A stretch of 64,000 nt of DNA, from assembly GCF_022760175.1 (NCBI RefSeq), contig NZ_CP094326.1:2406804-2470803 (forward strand), given 5' to 3'. The stretch is from Zhouia spongiae. Its GTDB lineage: Bacteria > Bacteroidota > Bacteroidia > Flavobacteriales > Flavobacteriaceae. Below the pieces are notes generated by a model. The model had not been told where the DNA came from. It saw only the letters and a program-made list of their open reading frames with translations, and searched no databases. Position numbers and translations under genes: made by a program. Shown in pieces: positions 17,282 through 27,195 of this stretch (position 1 is the first letter of the stretch; each line of letters opens with the position of its first letter).

Positions 17282-20200
17282 ATGAAAAAAAACCGTTCTA
17301 TTGGATTTATATCCAAAATCCCAATCATTAGGATTATGAAAATTTATACCGTCCTTCTGTGTTTGACTATGGTGAAAATTTTTGCATTGGATGCTAATGC
17401 TCAAAGTATTTCATTAAATGTGCAAAATGAAGAGTTAAGAAATGTTATAACGGAAATTGAAAGTAAAAGTAATTTCAGCTTTTTTTATAATAATAATTTG
17501 ATAGATGTATCAAAAAAAATATCGATTAAAGCGAGCAATGAAAACATCAAAAATGTTCTAAAAGTGATATTTTCAGGTACTGAAATTGACTTTAGAGTAG
17601 TAAAGAAGCATATTGTTCTGTTTCCAAAAAATGAGAAGTCTGCCTATCTGAAACTAAAGGCCTTTTTAAATGAAGAACAAAGAAGTAAAACAACTATTAT
17701 CGAAACTCCTTCAGCTCGGGAAATAGAAGAAGCAGTAGCTTCTGTAATCCAGGATAATGTTACCGGAACTGTGATTGATGAAGTAGGAATGCCTTTGCCG
17801 GGGGTGTCTGTATTAATAAAAGGAACTACGATAGGTACACAAACAGATTTTGACGGGAACTATTCTATTAAAGCGCAAACAGGAGAAACCCTGGTCTTCT
17901 CATATGTTGGCCAAAAAACTGAAGAAAGAGTGGTGGGAACATCAAAAATTATCGATATACAGATGGTAATTGATGCACAAGATCTTGATGAAGTAATTGT
18001 TGTGGCATACGGAACAGCCAAAAAGGGCGATTATACCGGAGCTGCTACACAAATTAATGCAGAGACAATAGAGAATCGATCCATATCAAATATATCTTCT
18101 GTCATTGAAGGAGCTTCAGCCGGTGTAACAGTCAACTCAGGAAGCGGGCAACCTGGTTCGGGTCAGAGTATAAGGATAAGAGGGTTTGGTTCGGTGAGCG
18201 CATCCAGTGCTCCTTTATATGTTGTTGATGGAGCACCATTTTACGGATCTGTTAATTCTATAAATCCTAATGATATTGAGAGCGTGACAATTTTGAAAGA
18301 TGCAGCTTCGACATCATTATATGGGAATAAAGCGGCAAATGGTGTTGTAATGATAACCACTAAAAGAGGAAAAAATAAAAAAGGGCAGTTATCTCTTAAT
18401 GTATCTTCCAGTATTATTTCAAGATCAATACCGGAGTATGATAGGCTAGGACCGGATACATATTATGAGTTGATGTGGGAATCGATGAGAAACGGCAGGG
18501 CCATACCAGGTGTTGATGATGTGGCCGATGTTAATGATGCTAATGTATATGCTTCCGATAATATTATTGGAGAATTAGGAAATAACCCATATAATGTTGC
18601 TGATGATAATATTGTAGGCCAGGACGGGAAGATTAATCCAAATGCCAGACTGCTTTATCCTGATGATCTTGATTGGACCGATGCAATTATGAGACTAGGG
18701 TTTCGCCAGAACTATAACTTAAGTTACCGGGGAGGCATGGAAAAGGTAGACTATTATGTGTCTATGGGGTATTTGGATGAAGATGGATATATAAATAAAT
18801 CTGATTATAACAGATTTACCGGTAGAGCGAATGTTAACTTTCAGGCAACAAGATGGTTAAAATCAGGGCTTAATATAGCTGCTTCAACGTCTAAAGGAAA
18901 TCAGGCTCAGGCTACCAGTGCACAGTCCAGCTCTTTTGTAAATCCGATTAGGTTTACGAGAAATATGGGACCTATTTATAATATATATCAGCACGACCCT
19001 GTAACCGGCGAATATCTATTAGATGAAAATGGCAACAGAATGTATTATCTAAATGATAACAGGCCAAGTGGAGCTAGTGGCGGAAGGCATATAGTGGCTG
19101 AAATTGATTATAATACAGATTTAGATGAAATTACTTCCTTGAATGCCAAGACCTTTTTTGATATAACCTTTACAGAAGGGTTAGTGTTAACAGTGAATGC
19201 TAATATCGATCAACGCCAGTGGTATACTACCGAATTTGAAAATAAATTGGTTGGTGACGGAGCACCTGGGGGTAGAGCATCAAGAACATATAACAGAAGA
19301 ACTACGGTTGGTTTCAACCAATTATTGAATTATTCCAAATCTTTTGGTAATCATAATATAAAGCTATTGGCTGCTCATGAATCAGTTGAATTGAAGGTGA
19401 ACGATTTTGAAGGAACCAAAACCGAAATCATCGCTGACGGAAATGACGAGCTGGTAAATTTTGTAACAATAACAGATCTTGATTCAGAAACAGACCTTCT
19501 AAGAGACGAAAGTTATTTCGGAAGAGCGAATTATGATTACGACGGAAAGTATTTCCTGAGCGCTTCATATAGAACAGATGGAACTTCCAAGTTTTCAAAA
19601 AATAAGAGATGGGGCGAGTTTTGGTCGCTTGGTGGTGCCTGGCGATTAGATAAGGAAGCGTTTTTAGATATGGATTGGATAAACTTGCTGAAAGTTCGCG
19701 CTTCATATGGAGAAGTTGGTAATAACGTAGGAATAGGATTTTATGCATATCAGGGATTGTATGAATTAGGATATAATAATCAGTCTGAGTCAGGGTATTA
19801 TCAGGATTCTTTGGAGGCTCCGAATTTGTTTTGGGAAACAAGTGCTAGCTATGATATTGCTTTAGAATTTGGTTTGTTTGACAGGTTGAATGGAAGTATA
19901 GAGTACTATGACAGGGAATCTGATAATCTTTTATTTGATGTGCCTTTACCATTGTCAAGCGGTACAGAAGATATTCCAATGAATATAGGGACAATGTTTA
20001 ATAAAGGAATAGAGATCAGCCTGGATTATGATATAGTTAGAAATGAGAATTTTAGTTGGAACCTTGGTGTAGTGGCAGCAACAATTAATAATGAGTTTAC
20101 CAAATTGCCACAGGAAGAAATTATTGATGGTTCTAAAAAATTAATGGTTGGACATTCTATTTATGATTATTGGTTAAAGCAATGGTACGGGGTGGATCCG

Positions 20201-20815
20201 GCAGATGGATCAGCATTATATGTGCCAACCCAGGAAGCCCTGGATAATGATTCTGATATTAGAGAGGTAGACGGCATTTTTTTAACGACTAATCAGGCAA
20301 ATGCCGAGTATCATTATGCCGGAACTGCAATTCCGGACCTTACCGGAGCTTTTACAAATTCATTTAGATATAAGGATTTTGGATTTAATTTTATGTTTAC
20401 CTACCAATTAGGTGGAGAAATATTAGATTATAATTATCGTTCACTGATGAGTTCCGGCGATTACGGAAATGCTTTGCATAGAGATATTTTGAGACGTTGG
20501 CAGGCACCAGGAGATATTACGGACGTTCCCAGAATGGATGCTTCCCAGACTACAAATTTTGATGCGACATCAGATAGGTGGCTAGTTGATGCGGATTACT
20601 TGAATTTAAAACAAGTTAACTTTTCATATAATTTACCTATGGAAGTTAGTGAAAAATTAGGCATTTCTAGTGCTCAGTTATTTTTGAATGCAGAAAACCT
20701 TTTTGCTATAAACAAAAGAAAAGGAATGGATATTCAGCAAAATTTTAACGGGACAACATCAAATGTTTATACACCGTCGAGAATCATCACTATGGGTATT
20801 AACGTTAAATTCTAA
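17282..20815 (+). CDS. SusC/RagA-type TonB-linked outer membrane receptor with STN domain
   Basis: This 1177-residue outer-membrane transporter imports a glycan or other oligomer with its SusD partner, driven by TonB. In order it has a signal peptide (to about DANAQ), an STN domain (about 42-120) that talks to FecR, a carboxypeptidase-regulatory-like beta-sandwich (VTGTVIDEVGMPLPGVSVLI), a TonB box region (DLDEVIVVAYG), a plug with the family motif SIRIRGFGS, and a 22-strand barrel ending in INVKF. I chose the ATG at 17282. The upstream in-frame start would translate the hairpin region. Substrate cannot be told because no degradative enzyme gene is adjacent. Confidence 0.93.
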   Translation: MKKNRSIGFISKIPIIRIMKIYTVLLCLTMVKIFALDANAQSISLNVQNEELRNVITEIESKSNFSFFYNNNLIDVSKKISIKASNENIKNVLKVIFSGTEIDFRVVKKHIVLFPKNEKSAYLKLKAFLNEEQRSKTTIIETPSAREIEEAVASVIQDNVTGTVIDEVGMPLPGVSVLIKGTTIGTQTDFDGNYSIKAQTGETLVFSYVGQKTEERVVGTSKIIDIQMVIDAQDLDEVIVVAYGTAKKGDYTGAATQINAETIENRSISNISSVIEGASAGVTVNSGSGQPGSGQSIRIRGFGSVSASSAPLYVVDGAPFYGSVNSINPNDIESVTILKDAASTSLYGNKAANGVVMITTKRGKNKKGQLSLNVSSSIISRSIPEYDRLGPDTYYELMWESMRNGRAIPGVDDVADVNDANVYASDNIIGELGNNPYNVADDNIVGQDGKINPNARLLYPDDLDWTDAIMRLGFRQNYNLSYRGGMEKVDYYVSMGYLDEDGYINKSDYNRFTGRANVNFQATRWLKSGLNIAASTSKGNQAQATSAQSSSFVNPIRFTRNMGPIYNIYQHDPVTGEYLLDENGNRMYYLNDNRPSGASGGRHIVAEIDYNTDLDEITSLNAKTFFDITFTEGLVLTVNANIDQRQWYTTEFENKLVGDGAPGGRASRTYNRRTTVGFNQLLNYSKSFGNHNIKLLAAHESVELKVNDFEGTKTEIIADGNDELVNFVTITDLDSETDLLRDESYFGRANYDYDGKYFLSASYRTDGTSKFSKNKRWGEFWSLGGAWRLDKEAFLDMDWINLLKVRASYGEVGNNVGIGFYAYQGLYELGYNNQSESGYYQDSLEAPNLFWETSASYDIALEFGLFDRLNGSIEYYDRESDNLLFDVPLPLSSGTEDIPMNIGTMFNKGIEISLDYDIVRNENFSWNLGVVAATINNEFTKLPQEEIIDGSKKLMVGHSIYDYWLKQWYGVDPADGSALYVPTQEALDNDSDIREVDGIFLTTNQANAEYHYAGTAIPDLTGAFTNSFRYKDFGFNFMFTYQLGGEILDYNYRSLMSSGDYGNALHRDILRRWQAPGDITDVPRMDASQTTNFDATSDRWLVDADYLNLKQVNFSYNLPMEVSEKLGISSAQLFLNAENLFAINKRKGMDIQQNFNGTTSNVYTPSRIITMGINVKF

Positions 20816-20820
20816 AGAAA

Positions 20821-22308
20821 ATGAAAAAGTATATAATTATATTGATAGGGGTTTTGTTTCTCAATTCGATATTAACATCATGTGAAAAAGATTATTTAGA
20901 AACATACCCTACAGATAGTGTTTCCTCAGGTACAGTATTGGCTACTACGGGGAATGCGATGACAGCTTTAAATGGAATTCACAGAGCCTTGTATATTAGA
21001 TATGGAAGTCAGGGCCGTGGAGGTTTGGGAGCATTTTATATTCATATTGACGAAGCGGGTGAAGACCATGTATTTAACAGAAGTAACTGGACCTCAAGTT
21101 ACAGATGGTTACCCAATGCAGATCCGACCAATGCCTACAACAGAGAAAATTGGTATATGTTTTATCAGTGGATATCAAATGCTAATGTATTAATTAATGG
21201 TGTTGAGAATGCTGATGGTCCTAACGACGAAAAAGATGTAATCAAAGGACAGGCATTGCTTTACAGGGCTTTTTCTCACTATCAGCTTGTTCAGCTTTAC
21301 GGGGCCAGATATGAGCCTGGCACATCTAATAGTCAACTGGGAATTCCAATAAAACTTGATAATGCTACGGATCCCATAGCTCGTTCAACTGTAGAAGAGG
21401 TCTACATGCAAATCAATAGTGATATTGATGAGGCAATGGTGTTATTGGAAGGGAAGTCCCGCGAAAATAAATCGCATTTAGACGTAAGCGTTGCAAAAGG
21501 ATTAAAAGCACGAGTGGCATTAACTCAGGGTAATTGGAGTATTGCCGTTAATTATGCCAAACAAGCAAGAGCAGGATATGAATTAATGGATCAAGAAACA
21601 TACAGGCAAGGATTCCAAATCTTTTCCCAGGCGAACCCTGAATTTATGTGGGCCAGTCATATTGTAGAAGATCAAACGGACCAATTTGGTAATTATGGGG
21701 CTTATATTTCAAGAAATTTTAGCTCTTCTGCCATTAGAGGTAACCCTCGATCAATCAGTAATCTTCTATATGACGAAATATCTGATACAGATATACGAAA
21801 AACATTGTGGGATCCTACAGGAGAACATGATAATTTACCCGATGGAGTCTCTTTGTTAGATTCTCATAGTAGATTTCCTTATACCAATCAGAAGTTTATT
21901 GCAGTGAGCAATGGCGACAGTAGGGTAGATGTACCGCATATGCGCGCTGCCGAAATGTATTTAATAGAAGCTGAGGCTCTTGCCAGGTCCGGAAATGATG
22001 CTAATGCTGCGCAGGTTTTGTATGAGTTGGTTATTTCAAGAGATTCTGATTATGTGCTTTCTGCTAATACAGGAATGAGCCTTATTGATGAAATAATGGT
22101 CCAAAGGCGAGTAGAGTTGTGGGGCGAAGGCTTTAGATGGTATGATTTGAAGCGTTTAAACCAACCGTTAGACAGAACCGGATCAAATCAGAATTCTACC
22201 TATGCCGGTGGTGTAATGGAGGTTTCTGTTGATGATAACAGATGGGTATGGCCAATTCCGCAAGACGAGATTGATGCCAATCCGTTGATTGTACAGAATC
22301 CAATATAA
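20821..22308 (+). CDS. SusD/RagB-type surface lipoprotein
   Basis: This 495-residue substrate-capturing lid of the SusC channel starts five bases after the susC-like stop. The lipobox is ILTSC with Cys21, and the following EKDYLE is acidic, as in flavobacterial surface lipoprotein export signals. SusD helical TPR-like scaffolding is visible (ALLYRAFSHYQLVQLYG, VAKGLKARVALTQGNW), and the C-terminal RRVELWGEGFRWYDLKRLN and WPIPQDEIDANPLI blocks are diagnostic. It ends the sigma-fecR-susC-susD unit. Confidence 0.94.
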   Translation: MKKYIIILIGVLFLNSILTSCEKDYLETYPTDSVSSGTVLATTGNAMTALNGIHRALYIRYGSQGRGGLGAFYIHIDEAGEDHVFNRSNWTSSYRWLPNADPTNAYNRENWYMFYQWISNANVLINGVENADGPNDEKDVIKGQALLYRAFSHYQLVQLYGARYEPGTSNSQLGIPIKLDNATDPIARSTVEEVYMQINSDIDEAMVLLEGKSRENKSHLDVSVAKGLKARVALTQGNWSIAVNYAKQARAGYELMDQETYRQGFQIFSQANPEFMWASHIVEDQTDQFGNYGAYISRNFSSSAIRGNPRSISNLLYDEISDTDIRKTLWDPTGEHDNLPDGVSLLDSHSRFPYTNQKFIAVSNGDSRVDVPHMRAAEMYLIEAEALARSGNDANAAQVLYELVISRDSDYVLSANTGMSLIDEIMVQRRVELWGEGFRWYDLKRLNQPLDRTGSNQNSTYAGGVMEVSVDDNRWVWPIPQDEIDANPLIVQNPI

Positions 22309-22335
22309 TGATTGTGTATAGATGTTGAATATAAA

Positions 22336-22368
22336 AGCCACCTTTTTTTGAGGTGGCTTTTTTTTTTA
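22336..22368. terminator. Bidirectional terminator between susD and the DUF349 gene
   Basis: The stem AGCCACCT/AGGTGGCT (22336-22343 and 22351-22358) is followed by about ten T residues on the plus strand and flanked by AAAA on the other side. It therefore serves both convergent genes. Confidence 0.88.
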
Positions 22369-22379
22369 TACTTCGTTTT

Positions 22380-24368
22380 TTATTCTTTATCGGAGTCTTC
22401 TTCTGAGGCTTCTGGATTACTACTGTTAGAATCGTCATCTAAATTAATACTTCGTATTTCTTTTAATTTAGCTTTCCAGATATCCAGGGATTCTTTGTGC
22501 TTGTCGATATTATCTACAACATCTTTAACAATAGGGTTCTTTTTATCTGTATTGAAGAAAGCAAGGTTGTTTTCCAGCTGTCTTATTTCAGCTTTGAGCT
22601 CGTCAATTTTTCTTCTGATAAAACGTTTTTCGTCATAGATAAGATTCTCATCATTAGCCTGCTCCAATTGATCTATTTTATTACCATACTTGATAAGCTC
22701 TGCTTCTTGCTTATCGATGTTCAGTTTTCTGAATAAGGCATCAATGATTTTAAAGAATTTGGCCTCAACGCCTCTTTTGTTAAATGGAACTTTTCCAATA
22801 GCATTCCATTCACCGATAAACTCTTTAATGGCGTTAAGATCCTTATCTGAATCGTCGCTTAGTTCAAATGTTTTCAGTTTATCTAAGAACGTTTTTTTCT
22901 TGTCTAGTGCATCAAATTCTACTTTGTTGGCTTTATTCTGATGTGCATGATACCTGTCGAAGTATTTATTACAAGCTGCTTTAAACTCATCCCAGATCTT
23001 ATCAGAATATTTTCTTGGAACGTGTCCGATTTTTTTCCATTCTGCCTGTATCTTTTTCATGACAGGGGTCGTCTCGGTCCAATCTTCACTGTCTTGCAAA
23101 GACTGTGCTGTTTCTACCAGCTTAAGTTTTTTCTCTAAGTTAACGTGTTGTTCTTTTTTCAGCGATTTGTAAAAGGCATTTTTATTCCTGTTAAATCGCC
23201 TGACAGCTTCCTTAAATGCAGACCAGGTCTCTTCGTTATTTTTCTGAGGAACTTTCCCCGCATTAAAAAACGATTCGCGCAGTGCTTCTATTTCTTTGAT
23301 CTTCTTTTGCCACTCTGAATGTGATTTAAAAGATTGCGAGGCGGTCTCGTGGATACCGGCTATAATGTTTCTTTTCTTTTCCAGGTTTTGCTCACTGAGC
23401 TCATCCAGCTTTTTATAGTATTCCTGTCTTCTTTTATGGATTTCTTTTGTGGCTTCGCTGAAGCGATTCCAGATGTCTTCTCTATGTTCCCTGTCAACAG
23501 GCCCTATATCTTCTTTCCAGATTTTATGAAGCATTTGTAGTTCTCTAAATGCTTTTACAACATCCTTTTCGTCTTTTAAGGATTCTGCCTTTTCAACAAG
23601 TTTTTCCTTTTCATCCAGGTTGTGTTTGAAGTCCAGATCTCTTAAATCCCTGTTGAGATCAAGGAAATCATAAAATCTTTCCACATGGTGGTGATATGTA
23701 CGCCATACGTCGTTGTAACTTACACGAGGAACGGGGCCGGCATGCCGCCATATATCCTGGATTTCTTTAAAGCGCTTAAAAGTATCATTGATATTTTCAT
23801 CGACATTAATGAGGCCTTTAAGCTCTTCTATAAGTTGAAGACGTTTTTCGAGATTTCCCTTTAAAGTCTGTTCGAGGTTCTTGTAGTATGCATTCCTTTT
23901 GGAACGATACGCTCCATATATCTCATCGTATTTTTTCTTAATAGGGGAGGTGTATGAAAAATCTATTTCATTACCGCCATCATTGATGAAGTCCTCTTTC
24001 TTTTGTTCAAGCTGCTCCTGATATTTTAATTCGAATTCATACTTAATTCCATCGACATGATTCTTGATTGCCTGAATTTTATGGTGATTCACAAGCTTCT
24101 CAAGTTCATCCACCAACTTTTCCATGGTCAGGGCATGGTAATCGAGCATTGGAATACTATGACGTTGCTGGTTCTCTTCATCTTCTGCATCTTCTGCATT
24201 CGATTTCTCTATCTCGTCAATAGCTTCATCTTCAGTGTTCTGATCTTCAACCTGTCCGTTATCGTCTGAAACTTTTTCTTCTTGTTCCCCGGCATTATTA
24301 ATTTCAACAGTTTCTTCGATCTGTCCGTCTGCATTCTGCAGGTTATCCTTTTTTTCTTCGTCTAACAT
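22380..24368 (-). CDS. DUF349 repeat protein
   Basis: This 662-residue cytosolic, highly charged, helical protein has an acidic N-terminus (1-70) followed by about six DUF349 repeats. Each repeat contains a variant of 'W...GPVPR...DIWxxFxxAxxxFxxxR', for example at DIWRHAGPVPRVSYNDVWR and EWKKIGHVPRKYSDKIWDEF. A C-terminal coiled coil follows. DUF349 proteins lack a well-established function. It is the last gene of a minus-strand run that begins with the OstA-like gene, 115 bases after aroE. Confidence 0.88.
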   Translation of the reverse strand: MLDEEKKDNLQNADGQIEETVEINNAGEQEEKVSDDNGQVEDQNTEDEAIDEIEKSNAEDAEDEENQQRHSIPMLDYHALTMEKLVDELEKLVNHHKIQAIKNHVDGIKYEFELKYQEQLEQKKEDFINDGGNEIDFSYTSPIKKKYDEIYGAYRSKRNAYYKNLEQTLKGNLEKRLQLIEELKGLINVDENINDTFKRFKEIQDIWRHAGPVPRVSYNDVWRTYHHHVERFYDFLDLNRDLRDLDFKHNLDEKEKLVEKAESLKDEKDVVKAFRELQMLHKIWKEDIGPVDREHREDIWNRFSEATKEIHKRRQEYYKKLDELSEQNLEKKRNIIAGIHETASQSFKSHSEWQKKIKEIEALRESFFNAGKVPQKNNEETWSAFKEAVRRFNRNKNAFYKSLKKEQHVNLEKKLKLVETAQSLQDSEDWTETTPVMKKIQAEWKKIGHVPRKYSDKIWDEFKAACNKYFDRYHAHQNKANKVEFDALDKKKTFLDKLKTFELSDDSDKDLNAIKEFIGEWNAIGKVPFNKRGVEAKFFKIIDALFRKLNIDKQEAELIKYGNKIDQLEQANDENLIYDEKRFIRRKIDELKAEIRQLENNLAFFNTDKKNPIVKDVVDNIDKHKESLDIWKAKLKEIRSINLDDDSNSSNPEASEEDSDKE

Positions 24369-24483
24369 TTCAGGAATGTTTAAGGTTCATCACTACTTTA
24401 AAGTCTGAAAGATACTAACAAGTCTTAAAATAGCCAAGTATTTTAGTAAACACCCTTTAAATTAATTGCTTAGCAGTTAATTT

Positions 24484-25242
24484 TTATCCGTTCCATATTT
24501 TCCATGCTTTTTCTGCCTGAAACTCTAACATTTTAAGTCCATTGCAGATGCCGGCTCCTTTTTCTTTTCCTGATTTGAGGAAAGCAGTTTCCCCTGGATT
24601 ATAGATCAGATCGTACAGCAAATGCTTTTTAGTAATGTATTGGTATGGGATGGGCGGTTTTTCACTGATGTTTGGATGGGTCCCTAAGGGCGTGCAATTA
24701 ATAATAATAGAGTGGTCTTCTATGATGTTCCTGGTCAGTATTTTGTAACTGAAATCGGCATTGGCAGAAGATCTTGAAACAAAATTATAATCGATGCCTA
24801 ATTTAGTCAAGGCAAACGCAATAGCTTTAGAAGCACCACCAGTTCCCAGAATAAGCGCTTTGGTATGGTTGGGTTTCAAATGCGGCGTGATTGATTTCTT
24901 AAATCCATAAAAATCAGTATTGTACCCTTTTAGCTTTCCTTTTTTGGTCACTTTAATGGTGTTTACAGCGCCGATGGCCTTTGCATTTTTATTTAAACTA
25001 TCCAAAAAAGGGATCACTGCTTGTTTATACGGAATAGTAACATTCATGCCTTTGACCCGAGGATGTTCTTTTAATATTTTTGAAAAATGCGAGATGTCCT
25101 CAATGTCGAAGTTTACATATGAGTAATCCGTGAGCCCTAGATCACTGAATTTTTTTGAAAAATATCCTCTGGAGAAGGAATAAGAAATATTTCTGCCAAC
25201 AAGTCCAAAAAGACCGGACTTATTTTTTTGTGTGTTTTCCAT
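24484..25242 (-). CDS. aroE: Shikimate dehydrogenase
   Basis: This 252-residue protein reduces 3-dehydroshikimate to shikimate with NADPH in aromatic amino-acid synthesis. Catalytic Lys73 lies in NVTIPYK and Asp110 in GYNTDF, with Asn94 in GAVNTI. The NADP-binding loop is LGTGGASKA (132-140). It is slightly shorter than E. coli AroE, as is typical of Bacteroidota. The start overlaps the preceding DUF368 gene by 23 bases, which implies coupled translation. The frame and motifs are complete. Confidence 0.92.
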   Translation of the reverse strand: MENTQKNKSGLFGLVGRNISYSFSRGYFSKKFSDLGLTDYSYVNFDIEDISHFSKILKEHPRVKGMNVTIPYKQAVIPFLDSLNKNAKAIGAVNTIKVTKKGKLKGYNTDFYGFKKSITPHLKPNHTKALILGTGGASKAIAFALTKLGIDYNFVSRSSANADFSYKILTRNIIEDHSIIINCTPLGTHPNISEKPPIPYQYITKKHLLYDLIYNPGETAFLKSGKEKGAGICNGLKMLEFQAEKAWKIWNG

Positions 25243-26236
25243 ACCAATCTAATGCTAATACAATTAAAATACCAATCAGTACAAACCCCATTGCGATCCA
25301 GGTTTCACTCAATTCAAAGTCGGGTATGTAGCGCTGGTAGTTCAAAATTACTTTTTCTCCTTCACTGTCAAGAAGAAAACCTCCGTTTTCGTTTAATTTA
25401 TATATGGTTTGTTTCCATGGCCAAACGACTCCTAATGAACCGGAAATAAAACCGATAATTACGGCGGTGGTAATGTACTTATAATGTTTCAGAACGTAAT
25501 TTAATAAATGGGAAAGGGTTACCAGACCGGTGGCAGACCCAAGGGTAAATACAGCCAGGATCTTTAGTGTGTGTAACCGTTCGGTATTGTTTATAAAATT
25601 AAAATCCCCTCTGAAAGTTTCCGCCAATGTATTGTACAAAGCATTAACAGAATCAACCAATAATAATACATAATTGCCCAAAAGGATTAAGATGAATGAT
25701 CCGGAGAGACCGGGTAATGTCATTCCCGAAACACTTATGATACCGCAGAGGAAGATGAAAAACAAGTTGTCGTTTTCTCTGGCAGGATTAAGAAAGCTTA
25801 TGGAAATTCCTAAAGCCAACCCTATAGCGGCAGACAAAACGGTATTTCTTTTCCAATGGTGGAAATCTTTTGAAATATAGTAGATTGAACCTACGATCAT
25901 TCCAAAGAAAGTTGCCCAAACGTATAGTTCTTTTCGTTCTAAAAAATAATCAAGAATTTTAGAAACGCTAAAATAGCTTGTCAGCATCCCTAAAATAAGC
26001 AACCCGAGGAATCGGCCATTGATATACCGGTAAAAACTTTTAAAGCCCCTTTTGAATAATAAGGTGAATGCCTTTCCATTGATTCGCTGGAGGGAAAATA
26101 TAAATTCTTCGTAGAAACCGGCAACAAAAGCAACAATCCCCCCTGAAACGCCGGGGACTTTGTTGGCCGCACCCATAGCCAACCCTTTGATAAAAAGGAA
26201 AACCTTGTCTTGGATGGTACGGGTTTTTTGTTGCAT
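25220..26236 (-). CDS. DUF368 polyprenyl-phosphate flippase family protein (copy 1)
   Basis: This 338-residue protein with about nine transmembrane helices has the family signature GLAMGAANKVPGVSGGIVAF near the N-terminus and a repeat-like second motif MTLPGLSGSFILILLGNY. Members of this family (PopT) have been shown to recycle undecaprenyl phosphate across the inner membrane for cell-wall synthesis. That function is inferred here from family membership. It follows another DUF368 gene by three bases and overlaps aroE. Confidence 0.85.
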   Translation of the reverse strand: MQQKTRTIQDKVFLFIKGLAMGAANKVPGVSGGIVAFVAGFYEEFIFSLQRINGKAFTLLFKRGFKSFYRYINGRFLGLLILGMLTSYFSVSKILDYFLERKELYVWATFFGMIVGSIYYISKDFHHWKRNTVLSAAIGLALGISISFLNPARENDNLFFIFLCGIISVSGMTLPGLSGSFILILLGNYVLLLVDSVNALYNTLAETFRGDFNFINNTERLHTLKILAVFTLGSATGLVTLSHLLNYVLKHYKYITTAVIIGFISGSLGVVWPWKQTIYKLNENGGFLLDSEGEKVILNYQRYIPDFELSETWIAMGFVLIGILIVLALDWYGKHTKK

Positions 26237-26239
26237 GTG

Positions 26240-27160
26240 CTAAGCTTTTTTTACGGCTAATTTTTCTAATATATAGATACTGAGAAATCCGCTAATAGCC
26301 AACAGGACTGACCAGGTTAATTGGGGGTCTCCTGCATAATCTCCGGGGAGGATACTTTGTTCCAATAATGGTACTTCATGTCCCTTAGAGTTTGTATACC
26401 AAGTAAGGGTTTCTTTCCAAGGCCATATCTTATTCAGAGAACCTAGTATGAATCCGGTTAAAATAGCCAGGGTGAGACTTTTATAATGATTAAACATCCA
26501 TTTTAATAACCTGGCGAAGCTCAAAAGGCCGAAAACGGCTCCAATCCCCAGGATACCTATAATTTTTATATTTTTCTCATCAATAGCTTCTAGCACTACT
26601 TTATATGCTCCTAGTAAAACAAGAATAAAAGCCCCTGAAATTCCGGGTAGTATCATGGCACAAATGGCAATTGCCCCGGCAAAAAATAAAAACAGGTTAT
26701 TCTCTGTATTCTGCATCGGAGGGATGGTTGTAATATAATACGCAGTAATGGCACCTATGATGAAGAAGAGTACGGTACTTAACTGCCACTTTTTGATTTC
26801 CTTTGCTACAAACAACACGCTTGCCAATACCAAACCAAAAAAGAAGGACCATAAGAGTACCGGTTCGTTTTCTAACAGCCATTTGATTCCTTTCGCAAGC
26901 GATAGCACACTAATGGCAATACCGGTTAATAAGGCCGCAAAGAAATTACCGTTTATTTGTTTCCAGGCTTTGGCAATCCCTTCTTTTCTCAGGGTATTTA
27001 ATGCGGAAAGGTTAATGTTATTTATGGAAGTGATCAACTCTTCGTAAATTCCGGAAATAAAAGCGATGGTGCCTCCGGAAACCCCGGGAACAACATCCGC
27101 AGCTCCCATGGCAATTCCTTTCAGGGTAATAATCAGATAGTCTAAAAATGATCTTCGCAT
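26240..27160 (-). CDS. DUF368 polyprenyl-phosphate flippase family protein (copy 2)
   Basis: This 306-residue multi-pass membrane protein is a paralogue of the next gene downstream. The two conserved motifs are GIAMGAADVVPGVSGGTIAF and MILPGISGAFILVLLGAY, in the same relative places. It has Asp where copy 1 has Asn in the first motif (AADVVPG versus AANKVPG), which may matter for lipid-phosphate or proton handling. It lies 35 bases downstream of the TPR gene. The tandem arrangement suggests a heteromer or subfunctionalised carriers. Confidence 0.85.
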   Translation of the reverse strand: MRRSFLDYLIITLKGIAMGAADVVPGVSGGTIAFISGIYEELITSINNINLSALNTLRKEGIAKAWKQINGNFFAALLTGIAISVLSLAKGIKWLLENEPVLLWSFFFGLVLASVLFVAKEIKKWQLSTVLFFIIGAITAYYITTIPPMQNTENNLFLFFAGAIAICAMILPGISGAFILVLLGAYKVVLEAIDEKNIKIIGILGIGAVFGLLSFARLLKWMFNHYKSLTLAILTGFILGSLNKIWPWKETLTWYTNSKGHEVPLLEQSILPGDYAGDPQLTWSVLLAISGFLSIYILEKLAVKKA

Positions 27161-27195
27161 ACTATGTTCTTAAGCTCGAACAAAAGTATTGAATT

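Noticed and set aside
19428-19841. 137-codon frame antisense to the SusC-like gene
   Set aside because: It is a shadow of the strongly coding plus strand, with no motif or start context.
22497-24269. Several hydrophobic frames antisense to the DUF349 gene
   Set aside because: They arise because Lys/Glu-rich coding sequence reads as Phe/Leu-rich on the other strand.
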